Positions 1 through 10,905 of a stretch of DNA of 64,000 nucleotides are shown here, piece after piece. The stretch's first letter is position 1. Each line of letters begins with the position of its first letter. The notes beneath the pieces are model-generated. The model did not search any database. It saw only the letters and a list, made by a program, of their open reading frames with translations, and was not told the DNA's origin. Position numbers and translations under genes: made by a program. The stretch comes from Prosapia bicincta (taxonomy: Eukaryota; Arthropoda; Insecta; Hemiptera; Cercopidae), in the NCBI GenBank assembly GCA_036971475.1, contig JBAIZL010000008.1, positions 7,957,501 to 8,021,500 of the forward strand, read 5' to 3'.

Positions 1-1158
1 ATGTGTCCTTGGCAGTAATTAGCGATGGATGTCCCAGTACCGAATCCCGCCAGTTGTTAAGTTCAGATTCCTTCACACCTTGTCGATATTTATTGATGTG
101 TGAAGGCCATTTACGGTAATGAATGAACGCAATGTCAGGAAGTGGTGTACAGAGTTTTCAGTGGCTGAACCAACATCCATGATGAAGAAGGGAGGGGGAG
201 GAAATCATCTGTTGATGAAACATTGTTGTTGAAAATTGAAGAAAAATTTCGAGAAAATCGTCGTCTGACGATCCGAGATCTTGCCGAAATGATACCTGAA
301 GTCAGTAAATCAAGAATTCAAACAATTTTGCCGGAAAAATTAGGTTACCGAAAAGTGTGTGCTTGTTGGGTGCCAAAAATGTTGACCGGAAGTTCACAAA
401 GAAAATAGCGTGGAAAGTGCTCAAAAGTTTTTGGATCGTTTCAACAGAGAGGGGGAGGAGTTTTTGGACTCAATTGTGACTGGCGATGAAACGTGGACAT
501 ACCACCACACACCTGAGTCTAAACAGCAATCCATGACATGGCGTCACTCCACATCACTCGCGTCAAAAATTTTTACCAATCTCTAAAAAAAATTATGGCA
601 ACCGTCTTTTGGGACTGTGAAGGAGTTCTTCTTGTCGAATTTTTACCTAATGGCACTGCAATTAACGCTGCTCGATATTGTGAAACCCTAAAAAAGCTTC
701 GAAGAGCGATCCAAAACAAGCGCCAAGGGAGATTGAGCAAAGGAGTCTGTTTGTTGCACGACAATGCTCGGCCCCACACTGTGGCGGTCACCACCGCGCT
801 CCTGGATTTCTTTAAATGGGACGTTCTTAGCCATCCTGCTTACAGCTCCTGATCTGGCACCGAGCGATATACATCTTTTCCCTTACCTGAAGCAACATTT
901 GGCTGGAAAACGCTTCGAGACTGATGAAGAAGTTCAGGAAGAGGTGGAGAAATAGTTGGGGTCACAGGCAGGAGACTTCTATGAACAAGGCATTAAGAAG
1001 CTCATCCCCTGGCTAAGCAAGTGCATAGATGTTGACGGGGACTACGTTGAAAAATAGTTTTTATGTGTACTTACAACTCCATGTACTTTTTTTGTTAAAA
1101 TAAAATTTTCCTGCTTTTTAAAATGAAAACTGTCTTTAAATATTGGACAACCCTCGTA
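1..1158 (+). pseudogene. mariner transposase relic (M1)
   Basis: Broken mariner DD34D transposase. Recognisable pieces: VRKWCTEFSVAEP near 140-175, LLKIEEKFRENRRLTIRDLA at 223-300 (second helix-turn-helix), SIVTGDETW near 471-497 (first catalytic D), a region with stops at 580-720, VCLLHDNARPHT near 745-780 in another frame (second D), then APDLAPSDIHLFP near 850-885. The end GDYVEK at 1038-1055 is typical of mariners. The 3' TIR runs to TA at 1158 (revcomp TACGAGGGTTGTCC). Several frameshifts and stops make it inactive. Its 5' end is not seen and may be cut by the window edge. Confidence 0.85.
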
Positions 1159-1189
1159 TGTGGTGCATTTGAGAAAAGATCTTTTTTGT

Positions 1190-1289
1190 GGGTGAAAGCT
1201 TGAAGAATCTTGAAGCCATCTTTTAATATTTTGGTCAGCTTCTGTAGGCCTGGATGGTAATCAATAACATGACTGTTTTGTTGTCTTCC
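1190..1289 (-). mobile_element. Penelope-like element fragment
   Basis: About 100 bp similar to the PLE-A copy at 36412-36500 on the minus strand (AGCTTGAAGAATCTTGAAGC, then a CTGTAGGCCTGGATGG-like stretch). It corresponds to the connector between the RT and GIY-YIG domains. It is too short and decayed to call a reading frame. Confidence 0.6.
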
Positions 1290-2775
1290 ATAGGTGGTCT
1301 GGGTTCATCAGATGATTGAGCTAAGCGGATTTGATCTTTAACTAGTTGTTAAGGATATCCTCTTTTTTGAAACACTAGTAATACAAGGACTATTCAAAAA
1401 GTAAGAAACATTTTTGAAAAAAAATTAGTACAAAAAAAAAATTTTATTATATACATCTGACAGAGCAACTAAAATACGTAACTTTTCTACATAATCGCCA
1501 AACAAAGAGACACTTATTGTAGCAGTGGAAAAGTTTGAAATTCCTTCATCATAGAAGTCTGCCGCCTGCGATCTCAGCCACTCAGTGACGCGCACCTTGA
1601 GCTCCGATAGACATTTATCGCTAAGTGTGTGAAGTTTATGGAAACACCGTAATTAATGAACGTCCTGTGTGAAAATGGTGCATTCGGTTTAAAAATTGCC
1701 GAACTGACGTTCATGACGAAGCGAAGAGCGGACACCCGAGCATTGTGACTAATAAACTGGTTATTGGTTCGTTGATGAAAAGGTTCGTGAAAACTGCCGA
1801 TTCACGATAACGGAGCTTTCGCTTTGTTTCCCACAAGTTTCACAGACTTTGTTGTTTCAAATTGTCACACAAAAGTTAGGCTACTACAAATTTTGTATAA
1901 GATGGGTGCCGAAAATGCTCACTGACAAAAAGGTCATCAAATGAAGGTTTGACATTTCTGGATGCCTGCGACAGACATGGTAATTCACTACTGGATCACA
2001 TTGTAACTGGTGATGAGACATGGGTAAAACACGTTAATTGCAAAACGAAATTACAGTCCATGGAGTGGGGGCACACAAGCTCCCCAAAAAACCAAGAAAA
2101 TGTTTGCAAACATTGCCAGCAAGGAAGATTATGGCGACGGTTTTTTGGGACAGGCAAGGTGTGCTTCTTATTGACTTGCTTGAACATGGTGCAACAATAA
2201 ACTCTGAGCGGTACTGTGAAACTTTGCGCAATCTTAGGAGAGCAGTTCAAAACAAGGGCCGAGGGAAATTGACGTCAAAAATTTTGTTTGTGCAGCACAA
2301 TGCCCAATCTCACACAGCAAACCGCACCAAAGATCTCCTTAACTCATTCAAATGGGAGGTTTTTCCTCATCGTCCTATAGTCCTGACCCTACACCTAGCG
2401 ATTTTCACTTGGTTCCAAGAATGAAGACCTGGCTAGCAACACAGCGCTTTAACGACGACGCGGAGCTCAAGGTGTGCGTCACTGAGTGGCTGAGATCGCA
2501 GGCGGCAGACTTCTATGATGAAGGAATTTCAAACTTTTCCACTGCTGCAATAAGTGTCTCTTTGTTTGGCGATTACGTAGAAAAGTAGTATTTTAGTTGC
2601 TCTGTCAGATGTATATAATGAAATTTTTTTTTGTACTCATTTTTTTTTCAAAAATGTTCCTTACTTTTTGAATAGTCCTTGTATTACTAGTGTTTCAAAA
2701 AAGAGGATATCCTTAACAACTAGTTAAAGATCAAATCCGCTTAGCTCAATCATCTGATGAACCCAGACCACCTAT
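1290..2775. repeat. inverted repeat, 1290-1606 against 2461-2775
   Basis: Arms of about 316 bp separated by about 854 bp. Each arm holds the 3' end of mariner M2 plus about 90 bp of flanking DNA beyond its TIR (ATAGGTGGTCTGGGTTCATC at 1290; its complement ends at 2775). Because the flank is included, this is a duplicated-inverted segment and not just long TIRs. A transcript through it would fold into a long hairpin. Confidence 0.88.
1382..2683 (+). pseudogene. mariner transposase relic (M2)
   Basis: Mariner bounded by TA and TIRs starting CAAGGACTATTCAAAAAGTA at 1384, and its complement ending at 2681. Pieces on the plus strand: DHIVTGDETWVKHV near 1996-2037 (first D), MATVFWDRQGVLLIDLL at 2131-2180 and ILFVQHNAQSHTANRTKDLL near 2281-2340 (second D position present as QHNA), YSPDPTPSDFHLVPRMKTW near 2376-2430 (third D), ending GDYVEK at 2570-2588. 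Frameshifts and stops separate these. The left 225 bp is an inverted copy of the element's own 3' end, so the true 5' end is missing. Confidence 0.85.
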
Positions 2776-2893
2776 TCGGGTGTCCGCGACCGACTGAGTT
2801 GCCGAGTGCGCACGCACCAAAATGTACAAGATCGGTGCATGCCTAGCGGCGTCAGACAGAAACGTTCCTTACTTTCTGAATAGCCATCGTATC
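2776..2893 (-). mobile_element. solo mariner end
   Basis: The stretch ending AACGTTCCTTACTTTCTGAA, then TAGCCATCGTA at about 2890, matches the outer TIR of the M2/M3 mariner family. The rest (CGGGTGTCCGCGACC...) resembles a mariner 5' untranslated region in minus orientation. It abuts the inverted repeat on its left and a Tigger relic on its right. It codes for nothing. Confidence 0.6.
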
Positions 2894-3390
2894 TTTGTAT
2901 TGAAGTCCATCAATTCTCAGATTACACAGAAATACGTTCCTGTGCGTTAAAAAAAAAGAGGTTCTATTGAACCCTAATACGAAGTTAAGAATGCACAAAA
3001 TACATTTCCAGAACTATATTGATTGCAGTACATACATAAATTAATGTGGTTTTGAAATACATTATTCATCACAGTTGCTACATATTTTGGAAAAAGTAAT
3101 AAAGTGTTTTTTCGTCTGCTTATCAAAAAGATTTTGTTTTGGGGTGTTACGTAGACGTCGCAGTACTTAAACAGACACACGTCTGCTAGCATGGTGTCTG
3201 TTATTCAATATATTGCAGTGGAGTTTATAAAGCAGCCATTCCTTCACCTTGATTTACTTTCCCTGCCTGTACTATCTTGGTTGAAATTACATCTTTATCC
3301 TCAGCATCACTGCATTCAGTAGTTTCTTTTACCATTTCAATAGTCGTAACACGTGTTAATATTACTTACGTAATATTTCTCCTTACTCAT
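2894..3390 (-). pseudogene. Tigger/pogo transposase C-terminal relic
   Basis: Matches the element at 49471-50013 in the same orientation. On the minus strand it reads an acidic tail (ECSDAEDKD near 3290-3310, compared with GSDDEDKDKGSTETVQEG in the other copy) and the shared CTATTGAACCCTAATAC-like 3' untranslated sequence. It continues at 5282 after a hAT-like insertion. Many stops. Confidence 0.65.
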
Positions 3391-5273
3391 TAGGGTGGGC
3401 CAGTAAAAAAAATTTTGTTGGTTATAAACACTACAACGCGGAAAACTTTCGTCTGGGGTAGACAAGTAAAATGCAAAATAAAAAAAATTATACATTGAAC
3501 CCTTAGCTAGCACATCATACTTAAATTTTTTTACAGAAATCAAACCATTTTCCAATTATTTCTACATTCCATATCCAATAATATTTTAAAGTGCTAATTA
3601 AAATTGTTCAATTAAAGGTTTAAAAATGACAAATAAGTGGGAAACAGACGATATCCCTTAATTTGATGTAACGCAAAAGACTCAAATAGCATAAAGTTAT
3701 TGACTTTTTAAAAGCCGCTGTAGCCTCAACCATTGTGAAAGATAAAGGCATGTTACTAATGATGACCATTCCCAAGTTGTTCATAAAAGTAAAATAAGAA
3801 GAGGAAAAAAGCTAAATGCAAAGAACTTCAAAACCAGAACTCAGAACGCAAACCCCTCCAAGGTTTTTACTTCGATGGAAGGAAGGATGATACCCTTGTA
3901 ATTGAGAATGTCAACAAACAACGTTTTAGAAGCACCATAAAATAAAAGAGGAAGATTATTCCATACTATAAGAACCTGAATCCATTTATGTTGGCCATGT
4001 CACACGCGCAAGTGGATATGCTCCAGATATCGCTTATAGTATTACCTCTTATATGACAGAAGGTGCTATTTCTATAGACGAACTTGACACAGTGGGATGT
4101 GACGGCACCGTTACTAACACAGGTGAGAAAAATGGTGTGATTCGTTATTGAAAAACAAGTAAAAAGACCCCTGCAGTGGGGAATATGTCTTATACATTTC
4201 AACGAATTGCCGTTCAGACATTTATTTTAAACCCTATGGGGTAAAACAACTGGACCAAAGCCAATTGGCCCCCAGTTTAGTTAGTGTGAAAAGCATTCGA
4301 TATTTGATTTTGTAAGTATTGATTGTGAATTACCAGATATAATCGTACTCTTTTGGGTAAAGATCAACAGAACGGTAACTTCTAGTCATAAGTAGTGTGC
4401 ATTCAAGTCTTAGCCAATTGCTGGAACACTGCTGAAATTACACCACCGCCATTGTTACAGAGAGTATCTGATGAAGTTTGGGCTAAAATCACTGCCGGTG
4501 AAACTCCTCAGAAACGAACTTTTGGAAAATTTCTGTATCACACGTAAGCAGAGGAACAAGCATCTCAAAAAGTTGTTGCACCAGGAAACAAGATGGTTCC
4601 ATAAGATCCATCATATCATCTAGAGCTTCGATTTCAAAGTTTGACATCAAGTGCAACTTCAATTTCACCACTCAGAAATAGTTAGTAAAAGACGCTTTTC
4701 TGAAGTCAATAAATTATTTTATTATTAAAATGGTTTGGCTGCTATTTTATTTTTTAAATTTAATTAAACGTGATGTTAAAAATATAAGATAACAAACATT
4801 TGTTGTTTTCTTTATATCTTTAAAATACACGTATGATAATTACATTACAATAAAATGGAATATAGAGTAAAAAACAAAAATGGATTGTGCTTAGCGCGTT
4901 AGCTAAGCTTACACAACATAGCATGTTGAACCACACCTTCTTATAAGGTGCTGGTATGTGCAATTGACCAATATTTGAATTTTTTGAGCTACCGGAAATT
5001 GAAATATTTTTACAGTATAAATTTGGTTTTGAGTTTCTTAACCCATTTAGTAAAAGATTTTCACTATAGCACTATAAAACATTATTGGTTACGCACTGTA
5101 AAAATACTTGTAAAACTACTGATTTTTTAAAAACAAAAGATTTTTATATACGATGCGCTAGCTAGGAGTTAAATATATATTTTGTTTTTACTTTGCATTT
5201 AACTTATCCACCCCATAGGCAAGTTATCCGTGGTATAGGGTAAAATAAAAACATTTTTTGTCTACCCACCCTA
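3391..5273 (+). mobile_element. hAT-like transposon relic nested in the Tigger relic
   Basis: Ends are TAGGGTGGG at 3391 and CCCACCCTA ending at 5273, flanked by perfect 8-bp target duplications TTACTCAT (3383-3390 and 5274-5281). The subterminal DNA is also inverted (TTAGCTAGCACATCATA near 3503 against a close complement near 5150). 8-bp duplications and T/CAGGGTG ends are typical of hAT-type elements. Internal plus-strand protein pieces are described separately; 4680-5150 shows only AT-rich non-coding sequence. Confidence 0.75.
3860..4680 (+). pseudogene. decayed transposase of the hAT-like element
   Basis: Readable pieces: FYFDGRKDDTLVIENV near 3864-3911, GHVTRASGYAPDIAYSITSY near 3990-4050 continuing to DTVGCDGTVTNTGEKNGVIR near 4088-4147, TGPKPIGPQF near 4230-4270, and FGKFLYHT near 4520. 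These resemble a widespread arthropod transposase-like family in which a (Y/F)IGHVTPxxGxAxDI block precedes VGCDGTxxNTGxxGGVIR. The family assignment is from memory and was not tested. Stops and frameshifts throughout. Confidence 0.5.
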
Positions 5274-5281
5274 TTACTCAT

Positions 5282-5600
5282 CAATTGATATATGTCCGCA
5301 TTATCGACATTTTCACAGTCTGGAAGTTTCCTGATGTCAAATATTTTTCTTCTTGTGGATCAATAGCACAGTCAAAAGTTTCATTATGTCTCAGGATTTA
5401 TTCTATGACTTGTTCAATATTTCTTCTTTTATTTCGTTCCATGGTTCGCTATTCAGTACACAGTTCCCTTAACTATATATTTTTTCTAGAAAGCCTTCAA
5501 TGCTTTCTTCCCTTTCAGTTCCTTCCAAGAGAGATTGTAGGGTAACATCTGCATTTTGTTCATACATTCCAGAACACTCTGATCCATCGGGTTGGATTAA
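5282..5600 (-). pseudogene. Tigger relic, continuation
   Basis: Continues the Tigger relic of 2894-3390 after the hAT-like insertion. The plus-strand text from TCTTCTTGTGGATCAATA (near 5349) through CCTTCAATGCTTTC (near 5495) matches 50000-50165 of the Tigger derivative at 49.5-50.3 kb at roughly 75 to 80 percent by eye. No open frame of use. Confidence 0.6.
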
Positions 5601-6069
5601 GATCATAATATTTGCAGGTAGAAAGATAGTATGGAATCATTAGACCACAGCTGGTCTTCATCGGGATGAGACTACGCATTGTCTAACAGTAAATAATTTG
5701 AATTTCCTTTCAAATAGATAAAATAGTCTGAAATAGAAATAAATTAAACGAAACGTTGAAATATCGGACTCGGATTTTCAAGATTCTACTTTGTTTAATA
5801 TATATTTACAAAATTTCATGGAAAGTTTTTATAATGACATTGTTTTAAAGAGATATTTTAAACCTATTATTATTTTGTCTGATGTCTTTATTGTATGCCT
5901 TACTGGTGGCGGAATTAATACCTGAATGTAGTGGAATTACTAGAGGGGACAAAGAAGTGAAGTCTTATAGAGGAACTGCTAGGTTATAATTTTTGTAACC
6001 AACATTTGATCACACACAAAATATTATTTTGCTCTAATTTCTCTTGTAATTTTGTACTACTTATATTAA
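5601..6069. other. non-coding stretch, nothing recognised
   Basis: AT-rich, no convincing reading frame, no TIR and no Dicer-like exon on either strand. Confidence 0.5.
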
Positions 6070-7145
6070 CACTTTAGCTACCGGTCACGATATCGGCGTT
6101 TTCCACCGTTTCCCGGAGAATTGCCAAAATATTTTAAGCCTATTTTTGAATAACGTGTACTTATTTTTTTGTTCCCCTATCATATCAAGTACGAAAATAA
6201 GTTTCTTATTTAATATATAAATATATATACCAATTGGACCTACAGATTTTTATAGTATAAATGATACCTAAATAAACTCCATCGGGTCATTGGAACAACA
6301 CCATTTTTGAGATATTTATATATTCTTATTTGCAACACTCTCTTAATATTTTGTGTTTCGTTTGTAAACAATAAACAACAAAACCACAATTTCATGTTCC
6401 GGCTACCCACATAATAATTTTAATTGCAAGGAAAGTGTTTTGGTGCTTATTACGAAGAGATGTAAAGGAGTCACATGTGATTGATTTGAGTTTATAAATA
6501 TTTTGAGTATAGAACGGGAATCCGATAAATACTACAAAAGATTTATAACAAGCAGAAGTTTTGAAATTTGGTAATTTACTTTTTATAGAGTTTACATTTT
6601 TAGTTCCTAGTAAGTATGAGTTTATCTAAGTCTACCAATATATGTAATTAACTTCAACCAAGACAGTTTTTGTAAGAATTATTTTACAACTTAATATTTA
6701 TAAAATATTTTTGACTTTGTTTATAGGTTTTGTGAAATTTTGAAAACAATAGTGAATATCAATATAATATGTCAATAAAAATTATTTATTCCATTATGAA
6801 CGTATATAAAAATAAACTTCTTTCAATGAATCAGTTTGTTTCATTGGAATAATCAACTCAACTTCGCTAAAATTTGTAAGAAATGTGTCGGGTCATAACT
6901 CCTGATGAAAAGCTCTTAGGGTAACAAATACCGTCAGCTTTTATCTATCAAACAAAAACCATCGTAATTATATCTGTAAGTAGTGTCAAACTTGTTGTTT
7001 AATCCTGTATAATCATTTTTCTAAAAGTAACAAACACCGGTTGAGTAGTACGAACAAACATAAAACATTACTAGACAACAATGTCGGGCCTAGTGGCCCA
7101 ACAGTATTCGGTTCAGCCTACTTCAGTGCTGTGGCAGATAAAGTG
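6070..7145. mobile_element. piggyBac-like non-autonomous element, copy 1
   Basis: Starts CACTTTAGCTACCGG after TTAA (6066-6069) and ends with the imperfect complement GGCAGATAAAGTG at 7145 followed by TGAA, a one-base change of TTAA. A second, truncated copy lies at about 11600-12440 (shared GTCACATGTGATTGATTTG, TTTATCTATCAAACAAAAAC and CAGTATTCGGTTCAG-like runs). No transposase seen. The TTAA target is the argument for piggyBac; the superfamily remains tentative. Confidence 0.5.
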
Positions 7146-7233
7146 TGAAAGAATAAAATTAGATAAATAGCATGCAATGTGCATTAAAGTAATACCCATA
7201 TTATACACCACTTCTTAAAGACAGAATACTTAC

Positions 7234-7366
7234 AATGATTTCCTTCCTCACTTTAGATTCATTAGGCAAGATAATATGACCTTGTAATTTGTTATCATCC
7301 AAATGGATGACACTCCAATAAGGAGCAATTTTTGAAAACCGATCTATTGCCAAAAGTGCACAGTAT
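7234..7366 (-). CDS. Dcr-2: Dicer exon (start of DUF283/dimerisation domain)
   Basis: 133 nt: 1 + 44 codons, ending phase 0 at ATCATT|gtaagt; acceptor tcatttgtag. Joined to the preceding exon it reads NQYCALLAIDRFSKIAPYW, equivalent to the Dicer motif NRYCxxLPxDxFTxLxPxW. It ends in LPNESKVRKEII. No further exon was recognised between here and position 1, so the platform, PAZ and RNase III exons are expected to the left of the window. Confidence 0.85.
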
Positions 7367-7569
7367 CTACAAATGAATATGAAAAATTTATTTACTATAC
7401 ATTAAAAAAAATATTTGTTAAAAAATATGCTAATTCAAATAAACATATATAACTGCATATTTTGTCCTTTTATTACACTTCAGTAAATTTGTAAATATAT
7501 TATCTGTTGAAATTAGCCACAACATGGTTAACAAAAGCATGTTTGATTGTGTTGTGAGGAAAAGTTTGC

Positions 7570-8121
7570 TTCATTTATTTCAATAGAAATTCCATTATCA
7601 GCTTGAATGGTTGTTTCCATGTATAAAAAATTTTGTCTCTTATTTGTTTAATTTTAATACTTATATTTTTGAATATTTTCCACAACTTGTTCTTAATTTT
7701 ATATGTGTTAAAACATTTCATTTTGTAATTAAATTTTCACCAAAAACACTTGTACATATGTTACACTTGCCTATAGTAGCACTTAACTTTTTGATTTTTG
7801 TTGTTTCTTACTATTATTGCAATTTCTATAATTTTTTGTTGTGTGGGTCATTTCAGTTTACTTTATTTATTACAATAGAAGGCAATTACCAGCTTGAATG
7901 GTTGTTTCCATGTATAAATAATTTTGTCTCCTATTTCTTTAATTTTAATCCTTATACTTTTGAATATTTTTCTACAACTTGTTCTCAATTTTGTATGTGT
8001 TAAAACATTTTATTTTGTAATTAAATTTTCACCTAAAAACACTTGCCTATAGTACATATGGCCAAGTACATATGTTACACTTGCCTATAGTAGCACTTAT
8101 TTTTTTGATTTTTGTTGAGGA
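7570..8121. repeat. direct repeat, 7570-7810 and 7860-8121
   Basis: Two similar copies of a 210-260 bp unit (AATGGTTGTTTCCATGTATA near 7605 and 7900; ACACTTGCCTATAGTAGCAC near 7767 and 8078). The second has an extra partial repeat of its end. A chance reading frame across them (7611-8003) shows no family and only reflects T-rich DNA. Confidence 0.75.
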
Positions 8122-8391
8122 CAGCCGTTTTGGGAAATATTGTCAACTCGGACCATAACTGACCTCATGGTTATTATAGGTTAGGTGGGGGGTGGGATAT
8201 TAGGATAGGGATGTAGGTGTATTTTGGGATGAGAGTATTGGGGGTTATAATGTCTCTACCCTAATGTCCTACTCCAACCCTAACCATATTAACCTTGGTC
8301 AGTTACAGTCCGAGTTGACAATGGGGCACATCTCCTGTAACAGCCATCCTCAACAATCACAAAAGTGCTGCTACAGGCAAGTATAACATAT
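8068..8391. repeat. foldback/MITE-like inverted repeat
   Basis: Left arm 8068-8172 and right arm 8308-8391 are imperfect complements (CTTGCCTATAGTAGCACTT against CTTGCCTGTAGCAGCACTT; TTGTCAACTCGGACCATAAC against TTGTCAACTCGGACTGTAAC). The middle, GGTTAGGTGGGGGGTGGGAT and its near complement, is unusually GC-rich for the window. No protein. Probably a non-autonomous TIR element. Confidence 0.75.
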
Positions 8392-8634
8392 GTAAAAGTG
8401 TTTCGAGTTAAAATCTAAGAGTAGCTCTAGTGAAAATTGAATCAACTAATTTAAATTATCATTTCATTTATCATTCAATTATCATTTTCCAACTTAAAAA
8501 AAAGAATAATGGAAGAAAATATAAATCATACATGTATTAATGCATTATATATACAGGCATTGAGATTAAGTAGGTAATTTGAATTTTTAGCTACTAATTT
8601 TTTGTCTTTAATTTTAAGATATAGAATCTGGATG

Positions 8635-9915
8635 TACGAGGTCTGTTAAAAAACACGCAGACTGTTTGAATTTCGTGGCTCAAGTTAGTTTCAGGATAAT
8701 CCGCTTGGTGTCGCTAGGTTCATATAAATCAGCTGATTAAAACGCGGTATTTCAGTCGCAGATATCTTCATTTGTTGATGAGTTACACGCAGTTTAGTAA
8801 AGAGTGTTTTTTTTTGTTTGTCGGATTGTAAAATGGACAGCCTGAAGGAGCAACGAATTGCTGTGAAATTTTGTGTAAAACTAGGGAAACCTGCAACAGA
8901 AACATTTGCCATGCTTAACACGGCCTACGGTGATGTTGCCATGAAGCGTACTGCATGTTTCAAGTGGCATGAACGTTGTTTCAAGGGTGGCCGACAGTCG
9001 AGTGATGATAATGAGCGTCCTGGACGTCCTTAAACGCCAACTGATGAACCACACGTTGACAAAATCAACACCCTGATGCGCGAAAATCGATGTCTGACCA
9101 TTAAGGAGCTTTCCAAAGAGTGTGGGATATCAGTTGAATCTTGTTACGAGATTTTGACTGAAAAATTGAAAAAGCCAATCTCGTTCGGGTTTGTAGGGAA
9201 CGGCTTGATCGTTCAAATGAAGATGAGAACTTTTTGTCAAGAATTATAACCGGTGATGAATCATGGGTGTAATGTTACGGCATTGAAACGAAGGTCCAAT
9301 CGTTTTAATAGCTGAGTCAAACATCCCCAAGACCCAAAAAAGCTCGCCAAGTTTGGTCAAATGTCAAGGTGATGCTGACAGTTTTTTTTCATGCTAAGGG
9401 TGTTGTTCACTACGAGTACCTCCCTGAAGGCACTACAGTCAACCAGATTACCTACATTGATTGAAGTACTGACACGTCTGAGGGACGCCGTCCGACGCAA
9501 AAGGCCAGAACTGTGAAGAAGGGATAACTGGTTTTTCCATCATGACAACGCTCCAGCTCACTCAGCACTCAGAACTCATGAGTTTTTGGCCAAACACTTG
9601 ATCACTGTTCTTTCCCAACCCCCCTACTCACCCGACCTTGCTCCTTGTGACTTTTTCTTATTCCCAAAACTCAAAAAACCTTTAAAGGAAAAAGATTTGA
9701 AACGATTTTGGAGATTAAAGCAAATGCGTGGAAGGAGCTGAAAGTCATCACAAAAGAAGCATACCAGGACTGTTTTACCAAGTGGAAACACCGTTGGGAT
9801 AAGTGTGTGCGTTGGGGAGGAGAGTACTTTGAAGGAGACCCAGACGTGTAACTTCCAAATAAAGTGCATTTTTTTTAATGACCTCAGTCCGCGTATTTTT
9901 TGAACAGACCTCGTA
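8635..9915 (+). pseudogene. mariner element with transposase (M4)
   Basis: TIRs CGAGGTCTGTTAAAAAACAC at 8637 and the complement of CGAGGTCTGTTCAAAAAATA ending at 9913, with TA on each side. The plus strand reads MDSLKEQRIAVKFCVKLGK at 8833 (first helix-turn-helix), CFKWHERCFKGGRQSSDDNE, a stop at 9031, then INTLMRENRCLTIKELSKEC, the D block near 9240-9270 (TGDESW-like, damaged), HHDNAPAHSALRTHEFL near 9538-9590 (second D) and YSPDLAPCDFFLFPKLK near 9622-9675 (third D, DD34D spacing). At least three frameshifts or stops. It lies in the intron between the exons at 7.3 and 10.2 kb. Confidence 0.9.
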
Positions 9916-10136
9916 CATATCTGTATCTTAACATTCTAGGTAATAATTTTAGTTTAGGAGAAAATACAAAATTAATATAAAAAAGGTAACTCAATGACAA
10001 AATCATTTGAATAAGCTCTATTCTGATAGAAAATGGAATAAGCATATTCAAAATATCATAAGCATATTATTTTATTTGATCCACACTATTCAGGTTAAAA
10101 GACATTCAGTTAAAACACTATATAACAAATACTCAC
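9916..10136. other. intron sequence, nothing recognised
   Basis: Short AT-rich stretch between mariner M4 and a Dicer exon. A plus-strand frame at 10007-10378 runs antisense through the exon and is not a gene. Confidence 0.5.
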
Positions 10137-10291
10137 TGATTCACTACACCAATGGACGAAATAGCATTTATCATTGGTCCCTCAGGTCCATTAGGCATGA
10201 AGGGTTCCAAGCCTTCAGTTGTATCATACAGATTAGATTTAATGTCCATTTGGGTGGGCAATGGTCTTTCTCCTTGTTCTACTCCCAATTT
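10137..10291 (-). CDS. Dcr-2: Dicer exon (linker to dimerisation domain)
   Basis: 155 nt: 51 codons plus 2 nt; acceptor tttttctcag, donor AATCA|gtgagt. Reads LGVEQGERPLPTQMD, then YDTTEGLEPFMPNGPEG and INAISSIGVVN. In Dicers this is the variable linker (PF/PY...G) running into the conserved 'INRYC' start of DUF283. Compatible phases on both sides support it although most of the exon is family-variable. Confidence 0.8.
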
Positions 10292-10683
10292 CTGAGAAAA
10301 ACAAATTGGAAAATTCATATTTTCCTTGAAAGGTATAACTCCAATATAAAAATTTATATTAATGAAAACTGTCCTTAAAAGCTACAGATCAAGGTAAAAA
10401 TTTATGTATATAACAATAATTATATTTATTTTATGATTTAAGGGAAAATATACATGATTGCATAATGATGTGGAGGGGAAACTGCAAATTTAAGATAATA
10501 CTGACTTTTATGGTAAAAAACTGAAGGTAACATAAGGGTCAGTACTGAAACTGCTAAGATTTTATTTTATACCATCAACACACTTTTACAAACACACAAA
10601 TAAAAAAAAAGTAAATCGGTTAGATTTAAATATACACATGTTCTTCTATATGAGCTACGTATAATTTGAGGTAACACCTGTTC
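10292..10683. other. intron sequence, nothing recognised
   Basis: AT-rich; no reading frame, TIR or repeat partner found in the window. Confidence 0.5.
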
Positions 10684-10905
10684 TCATTGAATGATGGTGA
10701 ATGGTGGATCATCCCGGAAAATCTTCTTTATTTCCCAGACATAGGCGGCAGGTGGTGTAAGATCGGGGCACTGGGCTGGGCAAGGAAAGTTTGTTTTAAG
10801 GGAAATGAGGCTGTTGACAAAAATTTCTTGAAGGAAAGCTATGTTCTCTAAGTCGTGGCTGGTTCCATTGTGAATGAAAAGGCAGGTTTTGGGCACAACA
10901 GAATC
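10684..10905 (-). pseudogene. Tc1/mariner-like (DDE) transposase fragment
   Basis: A 70-codon open stretch reading FIHNGTSHDLENIAFLQEIF then FPCPAQCPDLTPPAAYVWE, a form of the block PxPARSPDLTPxDFxLWGxLK that ends the catalytic core of an IS630/Tc1-type insect transposase (not a classical mariner). The second catalytic D reads as N (HNGTSH), so it is dead. It is cut off at about 10905 by the PLE that follows on the plus strand. The relic at 62.5 kb is of the same general kind. Confidence 0.6.

Noticed and set aside
7611..8003. 130-codon plus-strand frame with F/Y-rich, membrane-like composition
   Set aside because: Runs across two copies of a T-rich direct repeat; no start context, no family, codon composition follows the base composition.
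10007..10378. 123-codon plus-strand frame
   Set aside because: Antisense through the Dicer exon at 10137-10291; no family.
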